Origin: Cheilinus undulatus
Lineage: Eukaryota; Chordata; Actinopteri; Labriformes; Labridae
DNA length: 64,000 nt
Reading direction: 5' to 3'
NCBI RefSeq assembly: GCF_018320785.1
Contig: NC_054872.1
Location: 24,324,769 to 24,388,768, forward strand
Shown one piece after another: positions 49,235-63,400 of this stretch. The position numbers and the translations under genes are program-made. How positions within the stretch are numbered: position 1 is the stretch's first letter; each line of letters begins with the position of its first letter. A model generated the notes under the pieces. The model ran no database searches and had not been told where the DNA came from. It was given only the letters and a program-made list of their open reading frames with translations.

Positions 49235-50440
49235 CTGCACGCACAGAGAGCCGAGCACGCATGTTACCATCCAGATCCCACATCACACACACGCATGCAA
49301 GGATGCTTTTTAATGCAAACACGAGTCTGTAAGAGCCTCCCCCCAACAACCTTTTGTGGCATGCAACTGTCATAGAAATGAATCCATACTGGGATAATCC
49401 TCGTATGGACTTGCTCCCTTTATTACTCTTATGGATGTGCATAGATATCCTGCAGTAGATAATGAGGCAAAGCTTACAGTTTTAACTAAATACCTGGGTA
49501 ATAAAGCTTTTAGTGTAATGATACTGCAGTAAGACAGCAGGCACTGGGAATTTAACAGGAAAAATATCCTGTCCTGTCAGAAACTCTCACAAAAATCATA
49601 TTTACAATTTGTCATGCAACCTTTCTGAATTTGGGCACGTTCTCATTCTGCAAATATGAAAATAATCAAAGACCTGTTGAGCAAATCCAACTAGCAGAGC
49701 TGTTGTCATCAAGTTAAATCAAAGAATACATTACACTCTAATTTATAAATGTGTCTGACTGCTGTCATTTAATGTTAATTCCAGTTTTTGAACATTTTAG
49801 GGTATAAATATGACGTAGAAGGTATTTTTGTGTCTTCAATCAGTGGTTGTTGACACATCAACCATCTGTACAGCATATTTTAACTTCTAAGAAGAATCAG
49901 ATTCAGACAGACTGTGAACTATGATCGATGAGGAATTTGACAAATACAAAATGTAAATGTACCAGCAAGGAATGAGACAGGTAAGAAGACAGTAACCACA
50001 TAAATCAAAGTATTATTCTGTCAACGGTACTGTTTTAACCCTGTAGCCTAAAACTCCAAAAGCATGATAGCGTGCTAGAATTAGAATCAATAAATAAAAT
50101 AAATAATTCATGATCAACATACTGTTCATGAGTCACCCCATGGCAGATAAACACAACAGGAAACCTTTCTGTAGCATTTTACAGAGAAATGTTCATTATA
50201 TTCCACACTATATCAAGTAGTCCTTGTTGTATCAGCAACTCCAACACGGATAGTTGCGTGCCTTGCTCACCCTCCTTCACCCACTCAAACTGACGTCTGT
50301 TGGAGCGGCGGCACGCACACCCCGGCCAACAACGGTGCGACGGCGCGCGCTCCTCTTCCACAGAGGGTGCACAAAAACACTGAGTGAACGCTAAATCAAC
50401 ATAAACAAACTTACAGTAATATCTCTGTAGTTTTACTCAC
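49235..50440 (-). other. gmeb1: First intron of the GMEB1-like gene
   Basis: Bounded by the donor at 50440-50439 and the acceptor at 49236-49235. It contains the GC-rich block around 50269-50370. Confidence 0.4.
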
Positions 50441-50560
50441 CGTTTTACAGCAGGGGATAATTCATCCTCAGCTTGTCGGAGAGACTGGAGAGCATGCGCC
50501 GTGCTGCTTCGTTACACTTCCTGCAGTGAAGGCAGCATTTGCCTGAGAAGCATCTGTCCC
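50441..50560 (-). other. gmeb1: Probable non-coding first exon of the GMEB1-like gene (5' end approximate)
   Basis: A strong donor (ACG|GTGAGT, exon end 50441) lies upstream of the coding start, with intron 1 running to 49235. The right boundary is a guess; CpG-rich DNA continues to about 50670. A second GC-rich block at about 50269-50370 also ends in a GGTGAGC donor and carries a CRE-like TGACGTCT, so an alternative first exon is possible. Confidence 0.45.
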
Positions 50561-51343
50561 GCTGTCACGAGAAGCGGTTAGTTCGCACGCGATGTGTAAA
50601 TCGGTCAAACTGCTCTTATGTGCGAGTGCACGGCACGGGTTGAGCACCTCTGAGCCATGGAACTGCATAGGGTGAAAGACTCAAGCTTTAGAAAAAGGTT
50701 TCCCCTCTCCAAAGACGTCCAGGGATTGTCTTTTAAGAGCACCATTTTCTATTGCTGTTACAAACGCAGCAACACTTCGTCGTTTTAGTTGCCACTTGTG
50801 TGGTCTCATGTTTGCTCCTCTTGTAATAAGTAAACTGTGTTGAACGGTGTCGTTTGGTATTGTTGTTATTGCCTGAATTTCACCAGAAGGTGGCAGAGTT
50901 TCCACTTAGTTTGAGTAGAGAAATGAGTTTGTCGATATTTCTGTATAATGAGTTTTTTTCCGAATGTTCTGCTTTTACCAAATTTACTTTTGAACCTTTA
51001 CCTTTAACCTGAAATCGCATGGAACAACCCCTTAAGGACCACATAGCCACTGAAGAACCAGGAACAGTGTTGGAATGTTGCTGGACGTTAGTAAATCATT
51101 AGTTTAACCGCAAACGGCTGGTCTCAGATCAGCGCACACCTACAAACCAGCCCTCCCATATATGGTAATGGAATGTCTGGGACAACGTGATTGACAGGAC
51201 CAAAAAGCCAATGAGAGCTCGAGATCACGTCCCTTGACCAATAGTAAATAGTCAGAACTTTGCACTATAACTTCTTACTGCAGCCGGGACCCCGAGCTGT
51301 CGGGGCTTGCACCTTACTTTTTACTTGCGGAGCGGTGGGAATC
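50442..51343. promoter_or_regulatory. Head-to-head promoter region shared by the GMEB1-like and DCBLD-like genes
   Basis: The two genes diverge from here. CCAAT boxes are visible at 51208-51212 and 51238-51242, with ATCACGTCCC between them (E-box/CRE-like half site) and an ACTATAA stretch near 51264-51270, just upstream of the plus-strand start codon. The left part near 50450-50660 is relatively CpG-rich. The region contains no recognisable repeat. Shared regulation is an inference from geometry. Confidence 0.5.
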
Positions 51344-51446
51344 ATGCTGGCTAAGTACGAAAACATCCGGGATGCTGTGAAGTCTCTTATTGCTGGTTTC
51401 TGGATTACTTATAGCTTCTGTTCTGTTGGTGTCCGTGGCCAGGAGG
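51344..51446 (+). CDS. DCBLD-like exon 1 (signal peptide)
   Basis: The start was chosen at ATG 51344 ([18 protein letters not shown]). The frame is open upstream to an ATG at 51260, but that start would place 28 residues ahead of the hydrophobic core and lies near the presumed transcription start. The donor is GAGG|GTAAG, phase 1. Confidence 0.8.
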
Positions 51447-54400
51447 GTAAGAAAATGTCGATTTAACGGACCCGTTAAAGATAAAAAAGGTGGCGCGAGA
51501 CTTAATTTCAATCATATTGCTAGCTTACTGCTATAACTATTAGCCTGCTCGTCTCTAGACGATGAAAATAGTCTGCCTATTTACTTAAATGGCGTGCTTT
51601 CATAGGTAGAGAAATGGTGATAAGTTTTTGTCAAAGTGCGTCTAATGACACACAGATTTTAAACATAATTTACGTCATACCGAAGCTTGTCATTATACAA
51701 ACGTCAGACTATCTTTTGCTATATTTGACATCAGCACTTTTAGCTGGTTGCACCTTTACCCAGGTCTGTGTTTGGCCGTTTTGACATCTTTTCTGTTAAT
51801 CACACCTTTAAGTATAGGATGCATACAATAATTAGACTTAACTGCATGAGTTAAGTAGCAAAAATGTTTTTCCATTAAAGGTAGGCACAAAGGTCGACCG
51901 TAGTGTCATTCTTGCATTCTTTACATACTCTTCCCGTGTGCATGTTTACCTTGTAATCCCAGCTATCAGTCTACCTCTCCCACCGGTTTTCTTCCCACAC
52001 AACATGTGCAGTCTGAATCACAGTGACCAAACATATACACAGACAAGAGAGAAACAGTTTACTGCCCCCCAGACCGTGACTGCAATACCACAAATCTCCT
52101 TTGTTGTTTTTGTCTGTCTCTAAGAGGAAGATGATTAATCCAGGGTCAATTATTTCTTCTGAATCACATTCTGTTCCCTGCAAAGTATGCAAAGAGCTTT
52201 GGTGGGGCCAGGTTGAGGGGGAAACATTGCAGCATTAGTGTTGTAACATTTGTGATTGACACACAAGACAGGATAAGGCAATGTAGTGACAGGAAGCACA
52301 GGTGAACATCCTGTCTGCTCATGTGGACCTGTAAGGACCTGCCAGCATGTGGAAAACAATGTAGATGGGATGCTTTGGATTGCTCTCCTGCCACCCAGTT
52401 AGCTCCAGTTAGCTTACTTTGATGAATCTTCTAGATTTCTGTTCAGAATAGGCTCATGATATACCTTACTTCTTTCTGTAAAAACTCAAAACCGACAGGC
52501 CTGGAGAAAAGGTTCAGTGAACAGGGAAAGATTACCAGCCACCCAGAACTTCTCCAGCAATCTAGCCTGTGAGGCCTCCCAACGGAAGGTGACAGATCCA
52601 CGCTCTGTTGCAGTTACAGTGTGTCGCTGTGGCATTTCCAGGGAATCCTCGGGGGGTTTGAGGAGGGGCAGTAACGTCTAAAGGTTTATGGTATTGTTCA
52701 GAGTTGTCGGGAAGTAGGGGGACGGCTTGAGTGATGCAGGATGTGTGTGACACTGGGTCAGGGGAAGGTTATCCTCCAGTTTCCCCTCAACAACAAATCT
52801 TCAGCAACCTTATATGGAAGACAAGGACAGGGATGATGTGAAGACTGCTTAGATTGACCCTGGTGCCTTTTTCAAGTTTTGACCATTCTTGGAACACGTT
52901 AACACTTGACATTTTGTCTGTGTGTGTGTGTGTGGGTGGGTGTGTGTGTGTGTGTGTGTGTGCGCCGGGGAGGATTTTCAAGTCTGCCTCCCCCACAGCA
53001 CTTATCTTTGTGGGACCACTGTGGGAACTGACTCATTTATTTTCTGTAACCCACGGGGATGTCGGACAATCTAAATATTTGTGCTCCTTTCAAAAGTGTT
53101 TTTCACAGTGAGCAGGTCAGCGGATTTAATGAATCAACCATAAAGTATTCTTTAAAAAGTTCTACTTAAATGAAATTCTTACATTATTTATGAATTTAAA
53201 AAAAAAGACTAAGCATTGCTGTTACAAAAGAATAATCTGCACTGCAGTCATGGTAAACAGGAGAGTTTTTGGAGTATACCCTTTTCAGCAGTTGTGTCAT
53301 CAAACAGTTGTGATCAGAAAAGTATAAACATGTCTTGATCTGCTGTTCATGTTCAGAAAGGATTTATTACTCATGGTGTAATAACAAAGCTTTAAATACT
53401 CTGTAATGAATGAAAAGAATTTAATATGACGGTATGTCTGCAGTCTTGGGGATTTTGGTTTTACTTTAGCTCAAGGGGATCAGCTGATTACTCTTACAGA
53501 AAGACTGATAGATATATTTTAGTCTCTTTTGAACAGGACTGATAATACACAGTAAATCTGAAACAGCTGGGCAATTAATTAAACATCCATTGAAGAATAA
53601 AAACAGCTTGAAGCTGTTAAAACAGTCATTTGATCCCTCCATAATGCTTACTGTGTAATTTTACTGTTTCCCTCAAGTCTTACATAATTTTCATCAGAAA
53701 TGTGAACATGTGGTCCAAATAAATAATGCCCAATTGAATAAGTAGTTGATTAATGGAGAAAAATTTCTGCATGATTTGTTTTGTCATGAAATTTTAGCTT
53801 CTGAAATAAATTTTGTCTTCAAAAATTTTTTTGTAGTCTTAATGACAAAACATTTTTTCTTTTTTTCCCTTCTAAATCAACTCAAATAAAAATAACATTC
53901 ATAAATCTAAATTTTGACTCAAATTTTCAACAAAGGCAATTATACTAGAGAATGTTCAGACTTAACAAAGTCGGTTTTTTTAGTGACTCAAAAACTCAGT
54001 TCTCTGTTCTGAGGTCACTAAAATTTTCAGTATGTACTTCTCAATATATACTGCATGTTTTAAAATGGAACAGTCAGTAAGGGATGGGTAATGTTTTTTT
54101 GTTTTTTTGTTTTTTTCTGATACCTGTGCTAAATCAATACTTTTGATACGGTGCCAGTGCCCAAAACATGCCTGAATCGATACTTTTGAGAGGAAATAAG
54201 TGTGTTAAGTCAGCGGGAGACTCAAAGCTGTCTGGGTATCATAGATTATTAAAGAAATATCTTTAAAGGATGCTTGTCAAATATGGGATAAGAAAAGGCA
54301 ACTGGTATAACCTAACACATAAATCACACATTTTAACACAGAAATCACACAAATTCCATAATGATTTTCTTGCCTCTAATTTGGGGAGGCAAGTTATTGA

Positions 54401-57400
54401 AAGGTATTGACAAGTGCCATAGCTTAAAATAAAACAAGTAGGCTAATCATTTTGTTTTTGGGGGTACTCAATATTGGATACCAATATCAATACTGAGGTA
54501 TAGATGTAGTTCAGACTTAAAACTTAAATCATTAAAACACACTTTTAAAGTTTAAGAGTAAACAAAGAGACAAACCTCAGTCACTAAAACTCACTTTGAA
54601 GTCTGAACAGAACAACTTTAGCTGACGTAAATCATCTGTTGGTCCTGCTTAAAACTTCTCAAACTCATTCGACCATAGGATATTTGCTACTGATTTAGGT
54701 CAATATTTATTTTCAATCTGCAGACATGATGTCTTAACTTTTTAAACCAATATCTACCATTACCGATTTCATTGAACATCCTGCATCCCTAATATTTTCA
54801 TGTAAAAAGCTAAATTATTAGGTGTATTGGCAAGATTTGCAGATTTTTGATGTCTGAGTCTAGTAATTTTGTGCTGTGGTATTAAAAAAAATACTGAAAT
54901 TGACTGATTTTTACTAGAATTATGCCAAAGTTTAAAAAAAAAGTGTGGTATCTTAGATCCTATATGGTATCCAATCCGGTAGCCTACTGGTTATTTCCTC
55001 CTTCCCTATGTACAGAGGCTGTAGTGTTTCATTGATGTAGGCTGTCCAAGGTTAAATCCATCCTGCATGCATTCAGCACTCTCTCTCCCCAGTTTCCCAC
55101 TCTATTCACGGTCCTTTTCTACTATAAAAGCACACAAGCAAAAAAGAGAAAGTCTGGTGTTGTTACAGCCTAACTTCACTTCAGTTTCATGAATCATCTT
55201 TAACAGTGCATTCATTTGCAAGTGGTTTGCATTAAAATTTGCAATAAAATCGGCTTTTTGTTAGAAGAAAATCTGTCTTTTAACTGTCATATTGATTGTC
55301 TTGCAAAGAAACTGAGGGTGAAATTGGGTTTCTTCTATCAAAACAAACGCTGTCTTCTTTTGTTGCAAGAAAGAAACTCATTCAAGCAAAATTTTTGTCT
55401 GTAATGGATTATGGTGATCTTCTTTACATGAATGCTACCTCATCCTCTGTGAAAATATTGGACTCAGTCTACCATGCTGCCTTGCCATTTATCACTGATT
55501 TGGGTTTTCAGTCCATCACTGTGTTTTGTATGAGAAACTTGGTTGGTCATCCTTATACAACAGAAGGATGGAACATTGGTATATTTTTCTTTATAAGGCT
55601 ATTTTACATGAATTACCTTCTTATCTTTGTACTTTACTGACTCCAAAAGCTGTCAGTAGCTTTAATCTTTGTTCTCATGAATTCATCATGTATGAGATTC
55701 CTCACACTCGCTCTGCCTTTGGTCAAAGAGCTTTCAATGTTTTTGCTTGTCTTTGCCAGAGTTACAGGGTCATCGTAAACTTGAGCGCTGTGTTAGTTTA
55801 GGAGATTTAAAAACTAGAATTTGGAAACATTTGACCAGTGTGTGCATATGTTTTTCTGCTGAAAGTGAAGTGAAAGTGAAACTTATGCTGCTGTCTTGGC
55901 CAGGACTCCCTTGTAAAAGAGATTTTTGTATCTTAATGGGAAAAATCCTGGTTAAATAAAGGTTAAATAAAAATAATTAAATAAAATTTATCCAGTGATT
56001 TACTTTGTAAACTGTTGACTTTTCCCATCACAGCTACCCTGTCATCCTTGTGTTGTTTCAGGTAATGGCTGTGGACACACAGTGCTGGGCTCAGAGTCTG
56101 GTTCACTGGCTTCTCAGAACTACCCCGGCACCTATCCCAGCAACAGCTGGTGTAGGTGGAGGCTCCGTGTGCCAGAGGGGCGAATGCTGCGACTGTTATT
56201 TGGAGATTTTGACATCGAGAGCAGTCCAGGCTGCAGAAACGGCTCTCTTGTGATGACAGACAAGAATGGAGAACAGAGTCTGGGTAAGCAGATCCTTTAC
56301 ATAAGTTTACTAGAGTGCTCTAATGGCCCTTTTTTTGTGTTGTTTCTCCTCTGAAACACCACTCATGTCGTTGTCTTGCCCTATTTCATTAGTGACGTTC
56401 TTCAGCCATGATTGAATACACACTATGCATGCTGTTCCTTTGACAGATTGAACAGGCAGATCCATTTATGCAAGAAACATGTGCATCACTTCCAACCAGG
56501 TGTATCAAGTTGTGCCTCAAGGGCATACAATTCTGACATTGCATCACAAAAAGGGTTGTGAAATTCAGGCAGTAGCAATATTCTGTTTGGCTGTCTTTAT
56601 GTTCATTATCAGATTCCACAAAACCTGGCTCATACATTTTATTTGGTTGTCTCTGATGGGGTGCTGTTCTTACATGCATATTTTCCATATGATAGTCTGT
56701 ACTGCTTTGCTGTTATACATATGTTGTTATGGGCACAAACATAAGAACAAACTAGTGAGGCTACACTGGTTTCAGTCATGTACATCTGTTTATATATGCT
56801 CATAAAGGATTTTTGAAAATTATTTGGACCATGATTGAGAAAATTTTACAGACATAGCAGTGCATGAACATGTAAAGGGATTAAGGTTTGTGGTGAATGG
56901 CATCTGCAGCAAATGAAGCATTTTTGGAACCATTCTTTGTCCTTATTTCTGTATCCCCCCTTCCATTTTTCCAGCAATATGCATCATTGTTCAAAAACTG
57001 TATACATTCTTTAAAGAAGGGTTTTATCTATATTAATGCACATGTTAGGAGATAGTAAAGTATTTTTGTATCGCAGTAGAGGATTAGGGAGCAGAAACAA
57101 ATACAAAAAGTTGAAGGAGACACTCAACAGTGCAGCATGTATCCGATGTATTAATTCCAGGGAGTGTCGCCTTTACAAGCATACATGTAGTATTAAACCT
57201 ATCTTGAGTCAGAGTGGGTGGACATGTGTTTTCAGTAACACATATTTCATTAACAGAGTAAAGGTTTAAGAATGTGACTTGTTGCTTATGCAGGTTGTTT
57301 TTTACATTATGTTTCAGAAAGCAGCATGTGTTTGTTTTTAATGACATAAATTGTGGGTCTATGTGTTTACAGGTCCAGTGTGTGGGAGACTCAGTTCATC

Positions 57401-60400
57401 ACAGAAGAATGTGACACTCACAAGCAATGAAGTGACGATTACCTTCAGATCAGGTTCACACCTCTCAGGACGAGGGTTTCTACTGTCATACGCCACAGAT
57501 CAGTATCCAGGTATGGTGTCTTTTGTGACATGCTCATGTGCTAAAACATGATTATTTATTGTTTACATATATAGAAACAAGTAAGATAAGATAAGATAAG
57601 ATATTCCTTTATTAGTCCCACAAGGGGAAATTCCAAAGTATGAAGCACCTAAACCCATACCACACACCACAAGGCACTTACAGCCTAAGCTAATTTACAG
57701 TTGTTGTCCTCAGATGGGCCTGAAACAACATACAATAAACAATAAATACACAAGCAACAGAGCAAACACTACTGTAAAAGAAGCAGCATAATACCATACC
57801 TAACTATAAGATAAGGGTGGGTGATAAAGAAAAAATTTGCACATTTTTTTATGTACAGATCACAGTTTCGATTTTATCACAATTCTTTATCATTCTGATA
57901 TTTAAGGCCAATTTGTCAGTTACTGAAAAAAAAACCCAGACATATTTCCCATATATTTCTTTAAATGCACAAATACTGTTTAACCCTTTGTGACCTACCA
58001 TAGAATGAGTCCGTCAGAGCATATCTTTACATTTTTACATGCTGTAGGGTCATTTTTTGGAGTATTTGAATTGGCCATACATCAATATCATTTCTTATAT
58101 TTGATCTGATCCATTGACTTATTGTGCCGTTACGGTAACATGCATGTGTTGTTCTGTCCTTTTAATGTGTTGTTTTGTATTGTTTTTTTATTCTCTGGAC
58201 CTAGAGTCTGTAATAAAGTTTTGAATACCACTCTTAGAACCTAAATTTTAATGTTTTATGTGATAAGTCTCTAGTAACAAATTAAATTGCTCAAAGGTAA
58301 AAAAAAAAAAAAAGTTATTATATTATATTCTTTTTTGATGTGTGTGCTTTGTACTATATTTACGCAAAAGAAGGAAGGATATTTCTAGAAGCAAACAGTA
58401 CTCTGTTAGATGTTACTCCTCTGGTTTTATATGCAAAAAGAATTATTGCTCCATCTCATTTGGTTACAATTCTACCCACGATTGAAAATAGATATGCAAA
58501 TGGGAGCGCCGGCAATCCGTAGGTTTAAAAGGTTATTAATAATCAAGTCTATTTTGCAACTTTGCAAGTCAGTGCATGTAATATTTAAATATATGCCATT
58601 TCATAGTTTCCACCATCAGGTAACGGAACCTTGAGGACTTATCCCAGAGAGCACCAAACGTTTATTTACTTGTATTCTGATCTTTTTCCTGGAACTAATT
58701 TGTGCGTTTGTTTCTCTTTGAAATTCTAATTTACCTGTGTGTCCTCTTTTGTGTTTTTACACAGCGATGTTCATTTTAAAACATGTGGACCATTAGCAAC
58801 CTCATACCGCTGTGGTTTTATACATGTAGCCTCTGTTCATATGTAAATGTGTATGACAGCTTAAGACCCCTTAAAGATTGCTGCTCACTTAGAATGGAAG
58901 CAGAGAGAGAGAGCTGCAGGCTTAGATCACTTTGAGTAGCATGTATGTGAATACATGCTGCTCAGAGAAATCAGTGATTACACTGTCTAAAACATTTCAA
59001 TAATGATCAGCATCCTAGACATCATTGCCTCCCTCCACAAGAAAAGACTCCAGTGTAAAGTTTCATTCATGAATATGTTTTCAACATTTAAACCTCATGT
59101 GAAGAGGTGAAGAGGCTTGTTGATAACTCGGCAAAACACTGTATGAGCAGAATAATATTGGCTATAACTTTAACAACAGGATTAGATCTGTCTCTGCCAC
59201 ACTCACCTCTTAGTCAATTCAGTTAAATTCAAATAGCTTTATTGGCATGGAAATCAGATGGTTTAATTGCTAAAGCAATTCACATTAAAATAAAAGCAGA
59301 AAAAAGTACCAACTCTAGATCATGGCAAAAAGAATGTAGAAATTCAATTTTAAAAAAAGAAAAAAATGTGTGTCTATGTATAAACATAAACATATGACAT
59401 GGATGACAGGATCTGATGTGCTTAGCAGCATCTATGCAGACAATTCTTTGTTCTCCTTCTATGTAACCTTAATTTCTTCCTATAATGAAAAAAAACCTCA
59501 CTTGCTCTTAGAAGACCATTTAGGAAGCTGTCTGTTGAGAATCGTCAAAAAAAGTTTTCAAACTTCGTGCTGATTCTGTAAATAAATGGTTTTTTTTTGT
59601 TCCCTGGCAGTTTAGAAAACCACAGAGCAGTTCCCGCAGAATTTCTGTGCTTTAGCAGATAGTTGATACATTTCTTCAGGATCTAAGATTGACCTATCAC
59701 ACACCCCGACTACAAGACTGAGTCCACTGTAAAGACTGATAATGACGTTGTCTTTGGTCATATCGGTATTCACTTTAAAACAAAGCCAAAGCTGCTTGGT
59801 TTGCATATTTGGAGTTTGAATTGAGCCTTTAAATGCAACTCTTTGACAAGTTTGCACTGGAGTAATTTAAACACTCGACTGTCTGAAAGTTTCCCATGTA
59901 TGTGAGTGTTTATGCGTGTGAGTCACATCTTATTGGCATTCATCCTCCATCGCTGTCTCTGCTGTGGCATGTTTGCTCAGAGAGCCGGAGACAGACTCCT
60001 TCACTGAGGCTGAATGGAGTGAGGCCTCAGGCTTCAGTCTGTCACTTGGAGTGGCTGAATTTCTTTTTCTCACCCCCCCCAACACCATCCTCCTCCTTTG
60101 CTTCCTCTTCTTCATCAGTGAATGACCCACTGCAAGCGCAATACTATTCAATGTTTACATGTACACATTTACTGCAACCTCAAGGCTGTTAAGTTTGTAA
60201 ATATTTTTTAACTCTTTTAGTCACTGATATTGCAGAGTGGAATGTGTATACATACATTTGTTTAGGGATTGAAACCTAATATTTCTCGATGGTATACTTA
60301 AAGGACCAAAATACCTAAAGGTTCAGGTTCCTCTTGTGTCATTTTAATAACTACTTGGGCTTGTTTTGTCTGAAAGTTGCTCTATATTTAGAAAGCTTCC

Positions 60401-63400
60401 TTTTCTCTGGATGAAGTAATCTGTCCTGTACAGCATGTATCATAGTTTCCTGTTTTTTTCTAGTTGTTTATGAAATCTGGCAATGTCTGGCTGTCTGGAG
60501 CTGAGCCCATATCCAGACATACAAACCACTGTCTGTTAACCGTGATCACACAAGGACCATTTGCTGTATTCGTGAACTGTGACAAAGTCACAGAAACAAA
60601 GGGCTCAGTCACACAGACAGTGACGACCACTCATCCCTGAATATAGCACATAGAACATGTTAGACTGTCACACACAGTCTGATTGTGTGTTGTTTGATGA
60701 AGGCATTATATAAGCTTGAGAAGAACCACTCCAGACGAAAATAATTCTGTGTTGTTGTTTTTTCTGTGACAGATCTTATTTCTTGTTTACAACGAGGATC
60801 TCATTTTAGCTGGCAGCATTTTAGGTAAGTGGTTAATCTGTGCATTTCTAATAATGATAATAGTTTCAGTAAAGCAGTGAGTGTTTGTTACATGTTTTTC
60901 TGCCTTTTCTCAGTGTTTATTGCCCTGCTGGATGTAAGGATGTCACAGGAGATGTTTGGGGGAACTCTGAGCAGGGTTACAGAGATGTAAGTAAATCACA
61001 TTTTCTCTGTCTGAACTTTCCTCCAACGTTTTTCTTCCTTTGAACTCTGACAGCACTCTGTATTTCCCCTCTGCTGCAGACCTCAGTCCTGTGCAAAGCT
61101 GCCGTCCATGCTGGAGCTGTGTCTGATAGTCTGGGAGGTCATGTCACAGTGAATCGAGAGAAAAGTCTTAGACTCTATGAATCCACCTTTGCCAATGGAG
61201 TCCTTTCAAAAATGTTTGTCTGCTTTTTTGTTGTGTTTGTTAATTCATAATGAGATCAAGTCAATGCCAAAACAGGCTTGTGATTAATTTTATGTTCGTA
61301 TACTGACTTTTTTATCTGTCCTCTTTCAACAGGGGATCAATATCTGAGAAGAAGCTGCTCTTTAGTCAAGGTATGAGGCATGACATGATATATTTATCAC
61401 TATATGTTTGAATTTTTCAAACAGCTGACCCATTTTGTTGAATGTTTCAACAAATTTGCCACAAGAATCACATTATTCTCAATCCTACTGTTCATTTCTT
61501 ATAAGCACTCTTGTAAAAATCAGCTTTGTGGTGAATGCACTTCTTCAACATGAACATAAACTTTTAGCAGGAAAGTCTGTATTAATGTTATATATTGTAC
61601 AAAACTTGTTTTGTCTAAATATATTTGTCTGCCTTTCCACTGGTTCACAAACAGAATGCAAGAACATCCTGACTGTTTCTGGTTTAAATGCGTCATCTTT
61701 CCGTGATAAGAAGAATCAAGAGCACGCAATGCAGTGGTCGTCCAGAAACACGGGTTCAAGTCATGAGCTCCTACCCTGGGCAGCAGACAGTAATGATGCT
61801 GAGCCATGGGTGGAGCTGGAGCTGAGTGATAGAAGCACAATTACTGGTAAATTATAAAAAGATCATTGAATCAAACATGTTTTCTTTTTCAGAATGTCAT
61901 TTACCATAATGGTAATTTAAAAGATATATGTAAAATTGGTTTGTATATTTGTCAAAGAAAAAACAAGGATAAGTAAAAACTGAGTATATGGCTGACCACA
62001 ACTATCTGGGGTGCCTGTTGAAATCCCTGACTGAATTATGTGTTCTGGCAGAGTGATTAGTTTTTCAATCAATCAATCAATCAAACTTTTTTTATATAGC
62101 ACTTTTCATACAAGAAAATGTAGCACAAAGTGCTTTACACACAGACAGGTTAAAAGAAGATAAAAGGGGGTATGACCCAAGCCCACTATGGAAACAGGAA
62201 AATATATGTACCCAGTACGCACCGAGGAAACGCCATCTTGAAGGTTTAAAATAAGTAAACACTGGAGGTTAGGTTAAAGTGTAAAATAACGAAAGAGTCC
62301 TGTTGTGAGAATAAAAACACTAAAAGGTAACGGCAATATGTTCAAACAGGGAAATAAAACACTTAACAAGAACTTAGGAAAAGACAGTAAGACAAAAGGA
62401 TAAACTACTAAAAGATAATTCTGAAATTAAACAAAAAAAGATAAAACCTAAATTACTAAAACAAATTAAGATGGGCATATTAAATTCAAGTAAAAGGTAG
62501 GTCTTGAGTTTGCCTTTAAAAACATTAACATCAGGCACAGCTCTCAGTTCTTCAGGTAAGCTGTTCCATAGACGGGGGCCGTAGTAATAAAAAGATGCCT
62601 CACTGTAGGTTTTTGTTCTAACTTTGGGAACTGTTAACAGAGAACTTCCTGAAGACCTGAGGGCTCTACTGACTCATAGGGTAAAAGCAAATCTGATAAA
62701 CGAGAAGGTGGAAGACCATTAAGAGCTTTAAAAACCAATAAAAGAACCTTAAAATCTATTCTAAAAGAGACAGGTAGCCAATGCAGAGACTTTAATATCG
62801 GTGTAATGTGATCTCGCTTTTTGGGGTGAGAGTTGAAGGACCCTAAAAGGGAAAAACATAAAGCCCTGTCGCCAGGGAACAGCAAATCTGACAAACCTGG
62901 CTGTTTCATATATCCATTGTAGAGTCGTTCTGATTCCGATACCGGTATCAGAAACACATCTGATACTGCTTAAAATACAGGTATTGGTATCGGCGAGTAC
63001 AGGAGTTTATGCACTGATCTGATACCGTTTGGTTTAATTTTATATTTTGCTTCATTTAGCCATGGTAAATCAATTTTTCTTCGCTGCCGGAAAACACTGC
63101 ATGCACAAGCCTGCTTTTATGAGCAATGAAGATGAATCAAAGGACCCACTGCAGCAGCAGAGAATGGTGGCTGTGTGACATTTTTTCTCTGAATGAGATG
63201 GTTGAAATGCCTTCCAGACCAGCGCTGTTGTACACGAGAAGAAATGACACAGTTTATCAAAAGTTAAATAACTTTTTAACCATAAATCACTCCCTCTTAC
63301 TTGTTTTTCATCATGAAGCTAGCCGTTTTGCTTTCCCATGGATGCTACTGATGCCTTTGAATCCCTTGCCACAGCATTTTAAGCGAGCCTGGAACTCGTG

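Noticed and set aside
62634..62957. 107-codon minus-strand frame as a possible host gene
   Set aside because: The peptide ([22 protein letters not shown]) is the C-terminal part of an L2-type LINE protein.
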